Shown piece after piece: positions 17,171 through 24,970 of a stretch of DNA of 36,234 bases (position 1 is the first letter of the stretch; every line of letters starts with the position of its first letter). Location: positions 1 through 36,234 of the forward strand of contig NZ_SMKW01000091.1 in NCBI RefSeq assembly GCF_004348985.1, written 5' to 3'. This DNA comes from Saccharopolyspora elongata (GTDB lineage Bacteria; Actinomycetota; Actinomycetes; Mycobacteriales; Pseudonocardiaceae). Both the position numbers and the translations under genes were made by a program. The notes below the pieces were generated by a model. The model was not told the origin of the DNA, did not search any database, and saw nothing but the letters and a program-made list of their open reading frames with translations.

Positions 17171-17199
17171 GTCGGTGTGTCGTGCCCTGACACGCCGAC
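17171..17199. terminator. Hairpin 2 between convergent aroE and ptsH
   Basis: GTCGGTGTGTC (17171-17181) pairs with GACACGCCGAC (17189-17199): an 11-bp stem with one wobble pair and a 7-nt loop. It sits between the two AT-rich hairpins and lacks their TTTCAAT core. Confidence 0.5.
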
Positions 17200-17203
17200 G
17201 GGA

Positions 17204-17249
17204 CGCAACTTCCATTGAAATCGAAGGTTCGATTTCAATGGAAGTTGCG
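17204..17249. terminator. Hairpin 3 between convergent aroE and ptsH
   Basis: Arms at 17204-17225 and 17228-17249 are perfect 22-bp reverse complements with a 2-bp spacer, beginning CGCAACTTCCATTGAAATCG. Both arms contain the TTTCAATGGAA core. It lies 23 bp beyond the ptsH stop on the minus strand and probably ends that transcript. Confidence 0.7.
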
Positions 17250-17271
17250 GGCGACGAACGCGTTCTTCCGG

Positions 17272-17541
17272 TCAGTTGTTGTCTAGATCCGAGGCGACCA
17301 GCTGGGCGAGGTGCTCCAGCGCCGCTTCCGCGCCGTCGCCCTCGGCCGCGAGCACGACCTCGTCGCCGTGGCCCGCGCCCAGCGTCATCAGGCCCAGGAT
17401 GCTGCCCGCCTCCACCGGCTCCGTGTCGTCCTTGCGGATCGTGATCTTCACGGGCTGCGCTGCGGCGGCCTTGGCCACTAGTGCGGCCGGCCGCGCGTGC
17501 AGCCCCACCTTGCTTGCCACGGTGACCCGTCGCTCGAACAT
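17272..17541 (-). CDS. ptsH: Phosphocarrier protein HPr of the PTS
   Basis: 89-aa phosphocarrier that passes phosphate from EI to EIIA in sugar uptake. H15 in KVGLHARPAA is the phosphorylated histidine, and SILGLMTLGAG holds the Ser46-region helix of Gram-positive HPr. Only the last 89 codons of the longer open frame are HPr-like. ATG at 17541 is preceded on the minus strand by GGAGAG. It lies 43 bp after the EIIC gene and is probably the last gene of a dasR-like - EIIC - ptsH unit. No EI gene (ptsI) is present in this window, so EI must be encoded elsewhere. Confidence 0.95.
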   Translation of the reverse strand: MFERRVTVASKVGLHARPAALVAKAAAAQPVKITIRKDDTEPVEAGSILGLMTLGAGHGDEVVLAAEGDGAEAALEHLAQLVASDLDNN

Positions 17542-17584
17542 GGCTCTCCGTTCGTCGGGGGAATGGGGAAACGCCGGCCGGGGA

Positions 17585-18847
17585 TCAGCTCTTGTCGGGG
17601 CCCGACTTGGCTTCCTCACCAGCATTATCCGTGCTCGCCTCGGTGGTTTCCGTGTCGTCCTCCTCACGGCCCGGGGTGCGCAGGTTCCACTTCGTGATCA
17701 CGAACCGGAACACGAAGTAGTAGATGACCGCGTAGCCCAGGCCGATCGGGATCAGCCACAGCGAGTTCTGCGAGATGCCGAAGTTGAGCAGGTAGTCGAT
17801 GGCGCCTGCGGAGAACCCGAACCCGGTGTGGATGTCCAGGGCGTTGACCAGCGCCATCGAGGTGCCGGTGAGCACCGCGTGGACCAGCAGCAGCGGCCAG
17901 GCCACGAAGATGAACGCGAACTCCAGCGGCTCGGTGATGCCGGTGAGGAACGAGGTCAGCGCGACCGAGATCATGATGCCGCCGACGACCTTGCGCTGCG
18001 ACGGCTTCGCGGACTGCCAGATGGCCAGCGCCGCGGCGGGCAGGGCGAACATGAAGATCGGGAAGAAGCCGGTCATGAAGGTGCCCGCGGTCGGGTCACC
18101 GGCGAAGAAGCGGGCGATGTCGCCCTTCTCACCGTGGTAGTCGCCGAAGAGGAACCAGACCACGTTGTTCGGGATGTGGTGCAGGCCGAACGGCAGCAGC
18201 AGCCGGTTGATCACGCCGTAGATGCCGCCGCCGATCACCGCGTTCTGGGTGACCGCGTCGCTGAAGGCGGTCAGCGCGGTGTCGAAGAGCGGGAACAGCA
18301 GGCCCATGATCACGCCGGCGATCACCATGGCGAACGCCGTGATGATGGGCACGAACCGCCGCCCGCCGAAGAAGCCCAGGTAGGCGGGCAGCTTGATGCG
18401 GTGGTAGCGCTGCCACAGCCAGGCCGCGGTCAACCCGGCGATGATGCCGCCGAGCACCCCGTACGGGCCCTTGTTGAAGGCCTTGTCCGCCTCGGTGCCG
18501 GTGATCTCCCAGAGCACGCCCGAGAGCACCAGGTAGCCGACCGCGCCCGCCAGCGCAGTGGAGCCGTCGGCCTTCTTCGCGAAGCCGATCGCCACACCGA
18601 TCGCGAACAGCAGCGGCAGGTAGTTGAACAGCGAGTTGCCCGCCGCGCCGATCACGCCGGCCACGGGCTGCATCCAGGGCAGCAGCGCCCCGAGGCCCTC
18701 CTTGCCGAGCAGGTCGTCCTGGCCGAGGCGGTTCAGCAGAGCGGCGGCGGGCAGGACCGCGATCGGCAGCATCAGGCTCCGGCCGAGCCGTTGCAGCAGG
18801 GCGAATCCCTTTCTGTCGCCCTTCGCCGCGGTGGCGTTGGCACTCAT
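17585..18847 (-). CDS. PTS EIIC permease, N-acetylglucosamine/glucose type
   Basis: 420-aa membrane permease of the glucose/GlcNAc EIIC family, with about ten hydrophobic segments. GLHHIPNNVVWF (about 221-232) and the substrate-binding GITEPLEFAF (about 303-312) are typical. EIIB and EIIA are not fused; they are encoded divergently at 19989-20677. That split architecture is the one seen for GlcNAc permeases (NagE2/PtsC2 type) in Streptomyces, and the adjacent DasR-like regulator supports GlcNAc as substrate (inference; glucose remains possible). The C-terminal approximately 35 residues are acidic and low-complexity. GGAGG lies upstream of the ATG, which overlaps the regulator stop by four bases (ATGA). 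Confidence 0.9.
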   Translation of the reverse strand: MSANATAAKGDRKGFALLQRLGRSLMLPIAVLPAAALLNRLGQDDLLGKEGLGALLPWMQPVAGVIGAAGNSLFNYLPLLFAIGVAIGFAKKADGSTALAGAVGYLVLSGVLWEITGTEADKAFNKGPYGVLGGIIAGLTAAWLWQRYHRIKLPAYLGFFGGRRFVPIITAFAMVIAGVIMGLLFPLFDTALTAFSDAVTQNAVIGGGIYGVINRLLLPFGLHHIPNNVVWFLFGDYHGEKGDIARFFAGDPTAGTFMTGFFPIFMFALPAAALAIWQSAKPSQRKVVGGIMISVALTSFLTGITEPLEFAFIFVAWPLLLVHAVLTGTSMALVNALDIHTGFGFSAGAIDYLLNFGISQNSLWLIPIGLGYAVIYYFVFRFVITKWNLRTPGREEDDTETTEASTDNAGEEAKSGPDKS

Positions 18848-19743
18848 CGGTTACCTCCTGTGTCGTGGACACCGGGTCGTCTGGCGGGATGTTCGCGTCC
18901 GGTCGGCCCGGTCGGCCGCCTGGACGGGCGGTGGTGGCCGGAGCCGCTCGGGATGCGGTCCAGCTGCATCGTCACCTGGTACAGGTCGCCGCGGTACCAG
19001 GAAGTCATGTCCTCGATCGGGCGGCCCTGGGCCGTGGAGATCCGGCGGAACACCAGGACCGGGCTGCCGGTGCGGACGCCGAGCAGCCGCGCGGTCTCGG
19101 CGTCGGCGCCCTCGGCGAGCACGGTCTGCGTGCCGCTTTCCAGCTGCACCTCGTAGTTGCGGGCCAGCAGGGTGTAGAGCGAGTCGGACAGGTCGTGGTC
19201 GAGCAGGCCGGGCAGCAGCCCGGCGTGGTACCAGCCTCGTTCCACCGCCATCGGCGCACCGTCGGCCTTGCGCAGCCGGTACAGCCAGTACGCGGGCTGG
19301 TCGGGCCGGAGTCCGAGCGCTTCGGCGGTGGTCGGCGGCGGGATCGCCTCGTTCGCGTCGAGCAGCACCGTCTCCGGCTGCATGCCGCGGCGGCGCATGT
19401 CCTCGGTGAACGAGGCGAGGTGCAGTTGGGAATCCACCCGGGGCCGGGTGGTGAAGGTGCCCTTGCCGCGGACGCGCACCAGCAGACCCTCGGCGACGAG
19501 TTGCCCGACCGCCTCGCGGACGGTGAGCCGGGAGACGCCGTAGCGCACCGCGAGGTCGCGTTCCGACGGCACCGGCGCACCGGGCAGCAGTTCTTCGCTC
19601 GCCAGCTCGCGCAGGATTTCCCGCAGCTGGGCGTGCTTCGGCGTCGGGCCGTCGCGCAGCACGTCAGTCACGCCCTCGGGGCGGGGACTGCCGTCCGCGG
19701 TTCGCCGTGCGGCCACGCTGCCTCCATCGGTCTTGCTGGACAT
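18844..19743 (-). CDS. GntR/HutC family regulator, DasR-like
   Basis: 299-aa regulator with an N-terminal GntR winged helix (about 36-105; VPSERDLAVRYGVSRLTVRE and the KGTFTT wing) and a UTRA ligand-binding domain (about 108-260) opening LHLASFTEDMRRRGMQPETV, close to DasR of Streptomyces. DasR responds to glucosamine-6-phosphate and represses GlcNAc uptake genes. A low-complexity tail of about 30 residues (SGHHRPSRRPTGPTG) is unusual. The stop overlaps the EIIC start, so it is cotranscribed with the permease. A near-consensus DasR site lies 90 bp upstream of its start, in the gap to EIIB, consistent with control of both arms and itself. Confidence 0.85.
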   Translation of the reverse strand: MSSKTDGGSVAARRTADGSPRPEGVTDVLRDGPTPKHAQLREILRELASEELLPGAPVPSERDLAVRYGVSRLTVREAVGQLVAEGLLVRVRGKGTFTTRPRVDSQLHLASFTEDMRRRGMQPETVLLDANEAIPPPTTAEALGLRPDQPAYWLYRLRKADGAPMAVERGWYHAGLLPGLLDHDLSDSLYTLLARNYEVQLESGTQTVLAEGADAETARLLGVRTGSPVLVFRRISTAQGRPIEDMTSWYRGDLYQVTMQLDRIPSGSGHHRPSRRPTGPTGREHPARRPGVHDTGGNR

Positions 19744-19833
19744 CGACGTCCGGTGCCCGGGGGCACCCGGCGCCGGTCGATCGCGAACGGATCGGATCCG
19801 GTGCTGTTCACTGATCCGGCCGAGTTGGTACTG

Positions 19834-19849
19834 TCCGGTCTAAACCAGT
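19834..19849. promoter_or_regulatory. DasR-type operator (dre-like site)
   Basis: TCCGGTCTAAACCAGT matches the DasR consensus ACTGGTCTAGACCAGT at 13 of 16 positions. It sits in the divergent region between the DasR-like gene (start 19743, minus) and EIIB (start 19989, plus), where one site can control both transcripts. Confidence 0.75.
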
Positions 19850-19988
19850 CGGTTGCGAACAATGCGCTTTCATGCGATCGAGTGTCAAGACGGCTCGCGA
19901 TTCGTTGCCGCATCGACACCGAGTGGCGCAAGATCGTCGCGACGCGGTGCGCAACGCCCGCGTCGTCGGAGGACGAAGGGAGCACGGG

Positions 19989-20225
19989 GTGGCTCAGGAC
20001 AAGGCCGCGGCCATCCTCGCCGCACTTGGCGGCGGGGACAACGTGGTGGAGATCGAGCCGTGCATCACGCGGCTCCGCTGCGAGGTCGAAGACGGTTCGA
20101 AGATCGACGAGGCGGCCCTGAAGGCCGCCGGGGCGCACGGCGTGATGGTGCAGGGCTCCGTCGTGCAGGTCGTCGTCGGCCCGGAGGCGGACACGCTGGC
20201 CGAGGACATCGAGGACCTGCGGTGA
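19989..20225 (+). CDS. PTS EIIB component, glucose/GlcNAc family
   Basis: 78-aa cytoplasmic EIIB that carries phosphate on a cysteine before sugar transfer. C25 in IEPCITRLR is the phosphorylation site, and the length is normal for a free-standing domain. The GTG at 19989 has GAAGGGAG just upstream; the upstream extension of the open frame (from 19872) has no EIIB homology and is non-coding. Its stop overlaps the EIIA start (GTGA at 20222-20225). It is divergent from EIIC and the DasR-like regulator, with a dre-like site 140 bp upstream. Confidence 0.93.
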   Translation: MAQDKAAAILAALGGGDNVVEIEPCITRLRCEVEDGSKIDEAALKAAGAHGVMVQGSVVQVVVGPEADTLAEDIEDLR

Positions 20226-20677
20226 GCACGGAGGTCGGCAGCCCGGTGGCGGGCCTGGCCACCGCGCTCAGCGAGGTGCCCGACCCGGTCTTCTCGCAGG
20301 CCATGGTGGGCCCCGGGGTGGCGGTGCAGCCGTCCGGCGGGCGGGCCGACGCGGTCGCGCCGGTGGCCGGCACGATCGCGACGCTGCACCCGCACGCCTT
20401 CGTGGTCGCCTCGCCCGGCGGCGCCGCGGTGCTGGTGCACCTGGGCATCGACACGGTGAAGCTGAAGGGCGAGGGCTTCGAGCTGCACGTCGCCAAGGGC
20501 GACGTCGTCGAGGCCGGCCAGCGCATCGTCACCTGGGACCCGTCCGAGGTGGAGTCGCACGGCTACTCGTCGATCTGCCCGGTCATCGCGCTGGACATCG
20601 CGCCGGAGGCCCTGGCGGACCTCCGCGAGGACGGCCAGGTCGTCACGGGCGACACCCTGTTCACGGTGGACGCCTGA
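20222..20677 (+). CDS. crr: PTS EIIA component, glucose family (Crr-like)
   Basis: 151-aa EIIA of the glucose superfamily, which takes phosphate from HPr and passes it to EIIB. H73 in VLVHLGIDTVKLKG is the expected phosphorylated histidine, and HPHAFV holds the second active-site histidine. The middle motifs VAPVAGTI and EAGQRIVTWDP are present. GTG at 20222 overlaps the EIIB stop, so the two are translationally coupled. With EIIC and HPr it makes a complete EII set; only EI is missing from the window. It could also serve other sugar permeases, as Crr does in Streptomyces. Confidence 0.93.
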   Translation: MSTEVGSPVAGLATALSEVPDPVFSQAMVGPGVAVQPSGGRADAVAPVAGTIATLHPHAFVVASPGGAAVLVHLGIDTVKLKGEGFELHVAKGDVVEAGQRIVTWDPSEVESHGYSSICPVIALDIAPEALADLREDGQVVTGDTLFTVDA

Positions 20678-20712
20678 GTCCCGCGCGGGCTTGCGGCGCG
20701 TCAGGTTTTTGA

Positions 20713-20761
20713 AGCGAACGGCCTGTTCGCCTCGCTAGGTGAGGCGAACAGGCCGTTCGCT
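20713..20761. terminator. Perfect 21-bp hairpin, GCGAACGG family, after crr
   Basis: AGCGAACGGCCTGTTCGCCT and one further base (20713-20733) are an exact reverse complement of 20741-20761, with a 7-nt loop. It lies 35 bp after the crr stop, where a terminator is expected, but no T-run follows. Two related hairpins lie inside the element at 24971-25270, so this is also a member of a dispersed family. Confidence 0.65.
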
Positions 20762-20843
20762 CGTTCGCGGCGAGGTTCCCGACACGCGCGGTTTCGCGGA
20801 TCAGGTGCGCGGGGTTCCGGGTCGGCGCGTCGATGCTGGTGCG

Positions 20844-21455
20844 ATGGTCGTGTTGATCGGGATCGCCGGTGGCGCAGCGGGTTTCGGCGCGGGCCGGCTG
20901 GGGTGGCTCTTGTTGTGCTCGGCGCGCAGGGGTGTCCGGCCGCCCCGGATGTGGTGCGAGATGGCGGTGGGTCTGCTGTGGACGGTGGTGGCCGTGCGCG
21001 CGGCGACCGGGATGCCGTTGTGGTGGGTGGCGGTACCCCTGTTGCTCGGCTGGCTCGCGGTGCTGCTGACGGCGTGCGATGTGCTCGCCTCGCGGCTGCC
21101 CGATGTGCTGACCCTGCCCGCGTATCCGGTCGCCGCGGTGCTGCTGGCCGTCGCGGCGGTGCCCCGGCCGGATGTGCTGCTCGGCGGCGCCGCCGGTGCG
21201 GTGGTGTTCGCGGGGACGTACCTGCTGGTGCGCGTGGTGTCGCCGGGAGCGATGGGGCCGGGTGACGTGAAGCTGGCGGGCAGCCTCGGCGCCGTGGTGG
21301 GCGCGGTCTCGTTGCCGGCGGTGCTGCTCGTGATGGCGGCAGCGGCGGCGTTGACGCTGGTGGCGGCGCTCTGGGCGAGGATCGGCGGCGTCCCGCACGG
21401 CCCCGCGATGCTCGCTCCGGCCTGGCTCGTCACCACCTTCGCCCCGTGGCCGTGA
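20844..21455 (+). CDS. Type IV prepilin peptidase family A24 (peptidase domain only)
   Basis: 203-aa membrane aspartic peptidase. The two catalytic aspartates are D79 in ACDVLASRLPDVLTLP and D141 in GPGDVKL, the GxGDxK signature. The N-terminal methyltransferase domain of PilD is absent, so it resembles TadV/CpaA-type enzymes; at least six hydrophobic segments are visible. No pilin genes are in the window. A longer frame begins at 20739, inside the hairpin at 20713-20761, so ATG at 20844 is preferred; it lacks a clear ribosome binding site and may be leaderless. In mycobacteria a homologue sits beside aroE, so the PTS island appears to have come between them. Confidence 0.85.
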   Translation: MVVLIGIAGGAAGFGAGRLGWLLLCSARRGVRPPRMWCEMAVGLLWTVVAVRAATGMPLWWVAVPLLLGWLAVLLTACDVLASRLPDVLTLPAYPVAAVLLAVAAVPRPDVLLGGAAGAVVFAGTYLLVRVVSPGAMGPGDVKLAGSLGAVVGAVSLPAVLLVMAAAAALTLVAALWARIGGVPHGPAMLAPAWLVTTFAPWP

Positions 21456-21499
21456 GCAGGCGGAACTCGTGGGCCGTGTCGCCGCTGGTCACCCTGGTC

Positions 21500-21582
21500 T
21501 GGCATTCATGATGTCGGGAGTCCCGCAGCGAGAAGGCCGCAGCAACTCCCGCAGGGGGGCCGCCACCCGCACCGCCACGCAG
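21500..21582. repeat. Dispersed intergenic repeat, copy B
   Basis: Second copy of the repeat at 8247-8328. It has TGGCATTCATGATGTCGGG (identical in copy C), GTCCCGCAGCGAGAAGGC, and CCGCCACCCGCACCGCCACG. It fills most of the gap between the prepilin peptidase gene and aroC. Confidence 0.8.
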
Positions 21583-21622
21583 GATGAGCCTGGAAACGAG
21601 CTTGTGCAGGACCCCCGGGCGG

Positions 21623-21640
21623 GTTCAGTGGGGACTGAAC
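21623..21640 (+). promoter_or_regulatory. Inverted repeat in the aroC promoter region
   Basis: GTTCAGT (21623-21629) and ACTGAAC (21634-21640) are perfect 7-bp arms with a 4-nt spacer. They lie just upstream of CAGGAT (21645-21650), a possible -10 box 6 nt before the aroC GTG, which would be leaderless. The repeat would cover the -35 region, as an operator would. Confidence 0.4.
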
Positions 21641-21656
21641 GTGGCAGGATCTATGT

Positions 21657-22862
21657 GTGCTGCGTTGGATGACCGCTGGAGAATCGCATGGCCCCGCCCT
21701 GGTTGCGGTGCTGGAAGGCATGGTGGCCGGAGTCGAGGTGACTTCCGCCGACATCGCGACCCAGTTGGAGCGGCGCAAACTCGGGTTTGGCCGCAGCCCC
21801 CGGATGAACTTCGAGGCCGATGAGCTGGAGCTGATCGGCGGCATCCGGCACGGGCGGACCCAGGGGGGCCCGGTCGCGATCCGCATCGGCAACACCGAGT
21901 GGCCCAAGTGGGAGCAGGTGATGGCCGCCGACCCGGTCGACGAGGACGTGCTGTCGTCGCTGGCCCGCAACGCGCCGCTGACCCGCCCCCGGCCCGGGCA
22001 CGCCGACATCGCCGGGATGCAGAAGTACGGCTTCGAAGAGGCCCGGCCGGTGCTGGAGCGCGCGAGCGCCCGCGAGACCGCCGCCCGCGTCGCCGTCGGC
22101 ACCGTCGCCCGGCAGTTCCTGCGGCAGCTGCTCGGCGTGGAGATCGTCAGCCACGTCATCAGCCTCGGCGGCGTCGACGCCACGCACGACGTGCTGCCCG
22201 GCCCGGACGATCTGGACGCCATCGACCACAACCCGGTGCGCGCCTTCGGCGACGCCGCCACCGAGAAGATGATGGCCGAGGTCGACGCGGCGAAGAAGGA
22301 CGGCGACACCCTCGGCGGCGTCGTCGAGGTCATCGCCTACGGGCTGCCCCCGGGCATCGGTTCCCACGTGCACTGGGACCGCAAGCTCGACGCACGGCTG
22401 GCCGGCGCGCTGATGAGCATCCAGGCGATCAAGGGCGTCGAGATCGGCGAGGGCTTCGCCAACGCGCACCGGCGCGGCAGCGCGGCGCACGACGAGATCT
22501 ACCCGGACCAGGGCGCCAAGTGGGTCCGGCGGGACAGCAACCGGGCCGGCGGCCTGGAGGGCGGCATCACCAACGGCGAGCCGCTGATCGTCCGCGCCGC
22601 CAAGAAGCCGATCTCGAGCCTGCCGCGGGCACTGGCCACTGTGGACATGGTGACCGGCGAGCCGGCGCAGGCGATGCACCAGCGCTCCGACATCACGGCG
22701 GTGCCGCGCGCCGCGGTCGTCGCCGAGACCATGGTCGCGCTGGTCCTCGCGGAGGCCGTGCTGGAGAAGTTCGGCGGCGACTCGCTGCCGGAGACCCGCC
22801 GCAACGTCGAGGGCTACCTGGCCTCGCTGCGCGAGCGCGCCGAGAAGCGGCAGGTGCGGTGA
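21657..22862 (+). CDS. aroC: Chorismate synthase
   Basis: 401-aa FMN-dependent enzyme that makes chorismate from EPSP. It opens LRWMTAGESHGPAL, the usual N-terminus, and contains FGRSPRMNFEADELELIGG, the RPGHADIAG loop and the substrate site in HRRGSAAHDEI and SNRAGGLEGG. Length is normal for actinobacteria. GTG at 21657 gives the canonical N-terminus (next ATG at 21669). No ribosome binding site is visible, so the mRNA may be leaderless. The stop overlaps aroK (TGATG at 22860-22864). It is first in the aroC-K-B-Q run, probably one operon. Confidence 0.97.
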   Translation: MLRWMTAGESHGPALVAVLEGMVAGVEVTSADIATQLERRKLGFGRSPRMNFEADELELIGGIRHGRTQGGPVAIRIGNTEWPKWEQVMAADPVDEDVLSSLARNAPLTRPRPGHADIAGMQKYGFEEARPVLERASARETAARVAVGTVARQFLRQLLGVEIVSHVISLGGVDATHDVLPGPDDLDAIDHNPVRAFGDAATEKMMAEVDAAKKDGDTLGGVVEVIAYGLPPGIGSHVHWDRKLDARLAGALMSIQAIKGVEIGEGFANAHRRGSAAHDEIYPDQGAKWVRRDSNRAGGLEGGITNGEPLIVRAAKKPISSLPRALATVDMVTGEPAQAMHQRSDITAVPRAAVVAETMVALVLAEAVLEKFGGDSLPETRRNVEGYLASLRERAEKRQVR

Positions 22863-23386
22863 TGGCCCCGCGCGCCGTCGTGATCGGCCCGCCGGGCGCG
22901 GGCAAGACGACGATCGGCCGACTGCTGGCGCAGCGCCTGGACGTGCCGTTCCGGGACACCGACGACGACATCGTGCGGACCGCGGGCCGGCCCATCTCCG
23001 ACATCTTCGCCAACGACGGCGAGCCCGTGTTCCGGGCCATGGAAGAGGAAGCGGTCGCCGCGGCGCTGCGCGAGCACGACGGCGTGCTGGCGCTCGGCGG
23101 CGGCTCGGTGCTGTCCGAGCTCACCCGCGAGCGGCTGGGCGGGCACCCGGTCGTCTTCCTGTCCGTGGGCCTGGCCGAGGGCGCCAAGCGCGTCGGGCTG
23201 TCCACCGCGCGGCCGCTGCTGGCCGGGGTGAACCCGCGCGCCACCTTCAAGGCGCTGCTGGACGCGCGGCTGCCCATCTACCGCTCGGTGGCGTCCGTCG
23301 AGATCGCCACCGACCACGTGACGACCGGCGAGGTCGTGGAGCAGGTCGCCGCCGCGCTCGCCGCGAGCAGCACGCCGTCCAACTGA
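22862..23386 (+). CDS. aroK: Shikimate kinase
   Basis: 174-aa kinase that phosphorylates shikimate with ATP. Walker A is GPPGAGKTTIG (about 10-20), the shikimate-binding Asp follows in DTDDDI, LALGGGS holds the GGG motif, and STARPLL carries the lid arginine. ATG at 22862 overlaps the aroC stop; a GTG directly before it (22859) is a possible alternative. The larger frame back to 21899 is aroC out of frame. It is coupled to aroC and lies 24 bp before aroB. Confidence 0.95.
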   Translation: MAPRAVVIGPPGAGKTTIGRLLAQRLDVPFRDTDDDIVRTAGRPISDIFANDGEPVFRAMEEEAVAAALREHDGVLALGGGSVLSELTRERLGGHPVVFLSVGLAEGAKRVGLSTARPLLAGVNPRATFKALLDARLPIYRSVASVEIATDHVTTGEVVEQVAAALAASSTPSN

Positions 23387-23410
23387 TCAGAACTGAAGCC
23401 CGAAGGGACG

Positions 23411-24523
23411 ATGATGACCGAGCCGGTGCGGATCAGGGTGGCCAGTCAGCAGCCCTACGACGTCGTGGTCGGCCGGGGACTGCTCGGCGAGCTCGTCGAC
23501 TTCCTGCGCGACGCATCGGTGGTGGCGCTGGTGCACCAGCCCACCATCACCAACACCGTGGAAGCCGTGCGCGACGAGCTGGCCGCGGCCGGCGTGGACG
23601 CGCACCGGGTGGAGATCCCGGACGCCGAGGACGGCAAGAGCCTGCAGGTGGCCGGGTTCTGCTGGGAAGTCCTCGGCAAGGTCGGCATGGACCGCAACGG
23701 CGTCGTGGTGTCCTTCGGCGGCGGTGCGGTCACCGACCTCGCCGGGTTCGTCGCCGGGACCTGGATGCGCGGCGTGCGCGTGGTGCACGTGCCGACGACG
23801 CTGCTGGGCATGGTGGACGCCGCGGTCGGCGGCAAGGCCGGCATCAACACCGACGCGGGCAAGAACCTCGTCGGGCTGTTCCATGAGCCGAGCCTGGTGC
23901 TGGCAGACCTGGCGACGCTGGAGGGGCTGCCGCGCAACGAGCTCGTCGCCGGCATGGCCGAGATCGTCAAGGCGGGCTTCATCGCCGACCCGGAGATCCT
24001 GCGCCTCATCGAGGCCGACCCGGCGGTGGCGACTGACCCGGCCGGTGACGTGCTGGGCGAGCTGGTGCGCCGGTCGATCCAGGTCAAGGCCGACGTGGTC
24101 GCCGCGGACCTGAAGGAATCGCACCTGCGCGAGGTGCTCAACTACGGCCACACCCTGGCCCACGCCATCGAGCGCCGGGAGCGCTACCGCTGGCGGCACG
24201 GCGCGGCGGTCAGCGTCGGGCTGGTGTTCGCCGCGGAGCTGGCCCGGCTCGCCGGGCGGCTGGACGACGAGACCGCCGACCGGCACAAGCGGGTCCTCGA
24301 CCTGCTCGGCCTGCCCACCAGCTACGACCCGAACGCGCTCGGCCAGCTGCTGGAGGCGATGCGGGTGGACAAGAAGACCCGGTCCGGGGTGCTGCGGTTC
24401 GTCGTCCTGGACGGCCTCGCCAAGCCCGGCCGCCTGGAGGGCCCGGACCCGTCGCTGATCGCCGCCGCGTACTCGGCGGTCACCGGCGGCGAGGCCAAGT
24501 CGGGCTCGGAGGTGCTGCTGTGA
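23411..24523 (+). CDS. aroB: 3-dehydroquinate synthase
   Basis: 370-aa NAD- and zinc-dependent enzyme for the second shikimate step. VVSFGGGAVTDLAGF, TTLLGMVDAAVGGKAGINT, the zinc-ligand region NYGHTLAHAIE and WRHGAAVSVG are all present. Two adjacent ATG codons occur (23411 and 23414); AAGGGA at 23403-23408 is nearer the ideal distance for the second, so the true start may be 23414. The stop overlaps the aroQ start (GTGA at 24520-24523). Confidence 0.97.
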   Translation: MMTEPVRIRVASQQPYDVVVGRGLLGELVDFLRDASVVALVHQPTITNTVEAVRDELAAAGVDAHRVEIPDAEDGKSLQVAGFCWEVLGKVGMDRNGVVVSFGGGAVTDLAGFVAGTWMRGVRVVHVPTTLLGMVDAAVGGKAGINTDAGKNLVGLFHEPSLVLADLATLEGLPRNELVAGMAEIVKAGFIADPEILRLIEADPAVATDPAGDVLGELVRRSIQVKADVVAADLKESHLREVLNYGHTLAHAIERRERYRWRHGAAVSVGLVFAAELARLAGRLDDETADRHKRVLDLLGLPTSYDPNALGQLLEAMRVDKKTRSGVLRFVVLDGLAKPGRLEGPDPSLIAAAYSAVTGGEAKSGSEVLL

Positions 24524-24954
24524 AGGTGCTCGTCCTCAACGGGCCGAACCTCGGTCGGCTGGGCAAGCGGGAGCCGTCGGTCTACGGCAGCACGACCTAC
24601 GCCGACCTGGTCGGGATGTGCGAGCGCGCGGGCGCGGAGCTGGGCGTCGAGGTGGAGGTCCGGCAGACCGACCACGAGGGCGAGATGGTCCAGTGGCTGC
24701 ACGAGGCCGCCGACGAGCAGTGGCCGGTGGTGCTCAACGCGGGCGCGTGGACGCACTACTCGATCGCGGTGCGCGACGCGGCGGCGCAGCTCGCCGCCGA
24801 CCTGATCGAGCTGCACATCTCCAACGTGCACAAGCGCGAGGAGTTCCGGCACGTCAGCTACCTGTCGGCGGTGTCCACCGCCGTCATCGCCGGGCTCGGC
24901 GTCGAGGGCTACCCGCTGGCCATCCGCTGGCTGGCCGACAAGGCGCGCGACTAG
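24520..24954 (+). CDS. aroQ: Type II 3-dehydroquinate dehydratase
   Basis: 144-aa dodecameric dehydroquinase. LNGPNLGRLGKREPSVYG carries the catalytic Arg and Tyr loop, NAGAWTHYSIAVRDA the substrate-binding Asn, and ELHISNVHKREEFRHVS the catalytic His region. GTG at 24520 overlaps the aroB stop, so translation is coupled. It is the last gene of the aroC-K-B-Q run. The MITE-like element begins 16 bp after its stop. Confidence 0.96.
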   Translation: MKVLVLNGPNLGRLGKREPSVYGSTTYADLVGMCERAGAELGVEVEVRQTDHEGEMVQWLHEAADEQWPVVLNAGAWTHYSIAVRDAAAQLAADLIELHISNVHKREEFRHVSYLSAVSTAVIAGLGVEGYPLAIRWLADKARD

Positions 24955-24970
24955 TTCTCGCGGTTCGGGG

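Noticed and set aside
17276..19156. 626-codon plus-strand open frame over ptsH and EIIC
   Set aside because: Antisense to HPr, EIIC and the DasR-like gene; low-complexity product.
20739..20843. Longer N-terminus for the prepilin peptidase
   Set aside because: The extension begins inside the hairpin at 20713-20761 and shows no family similarity.
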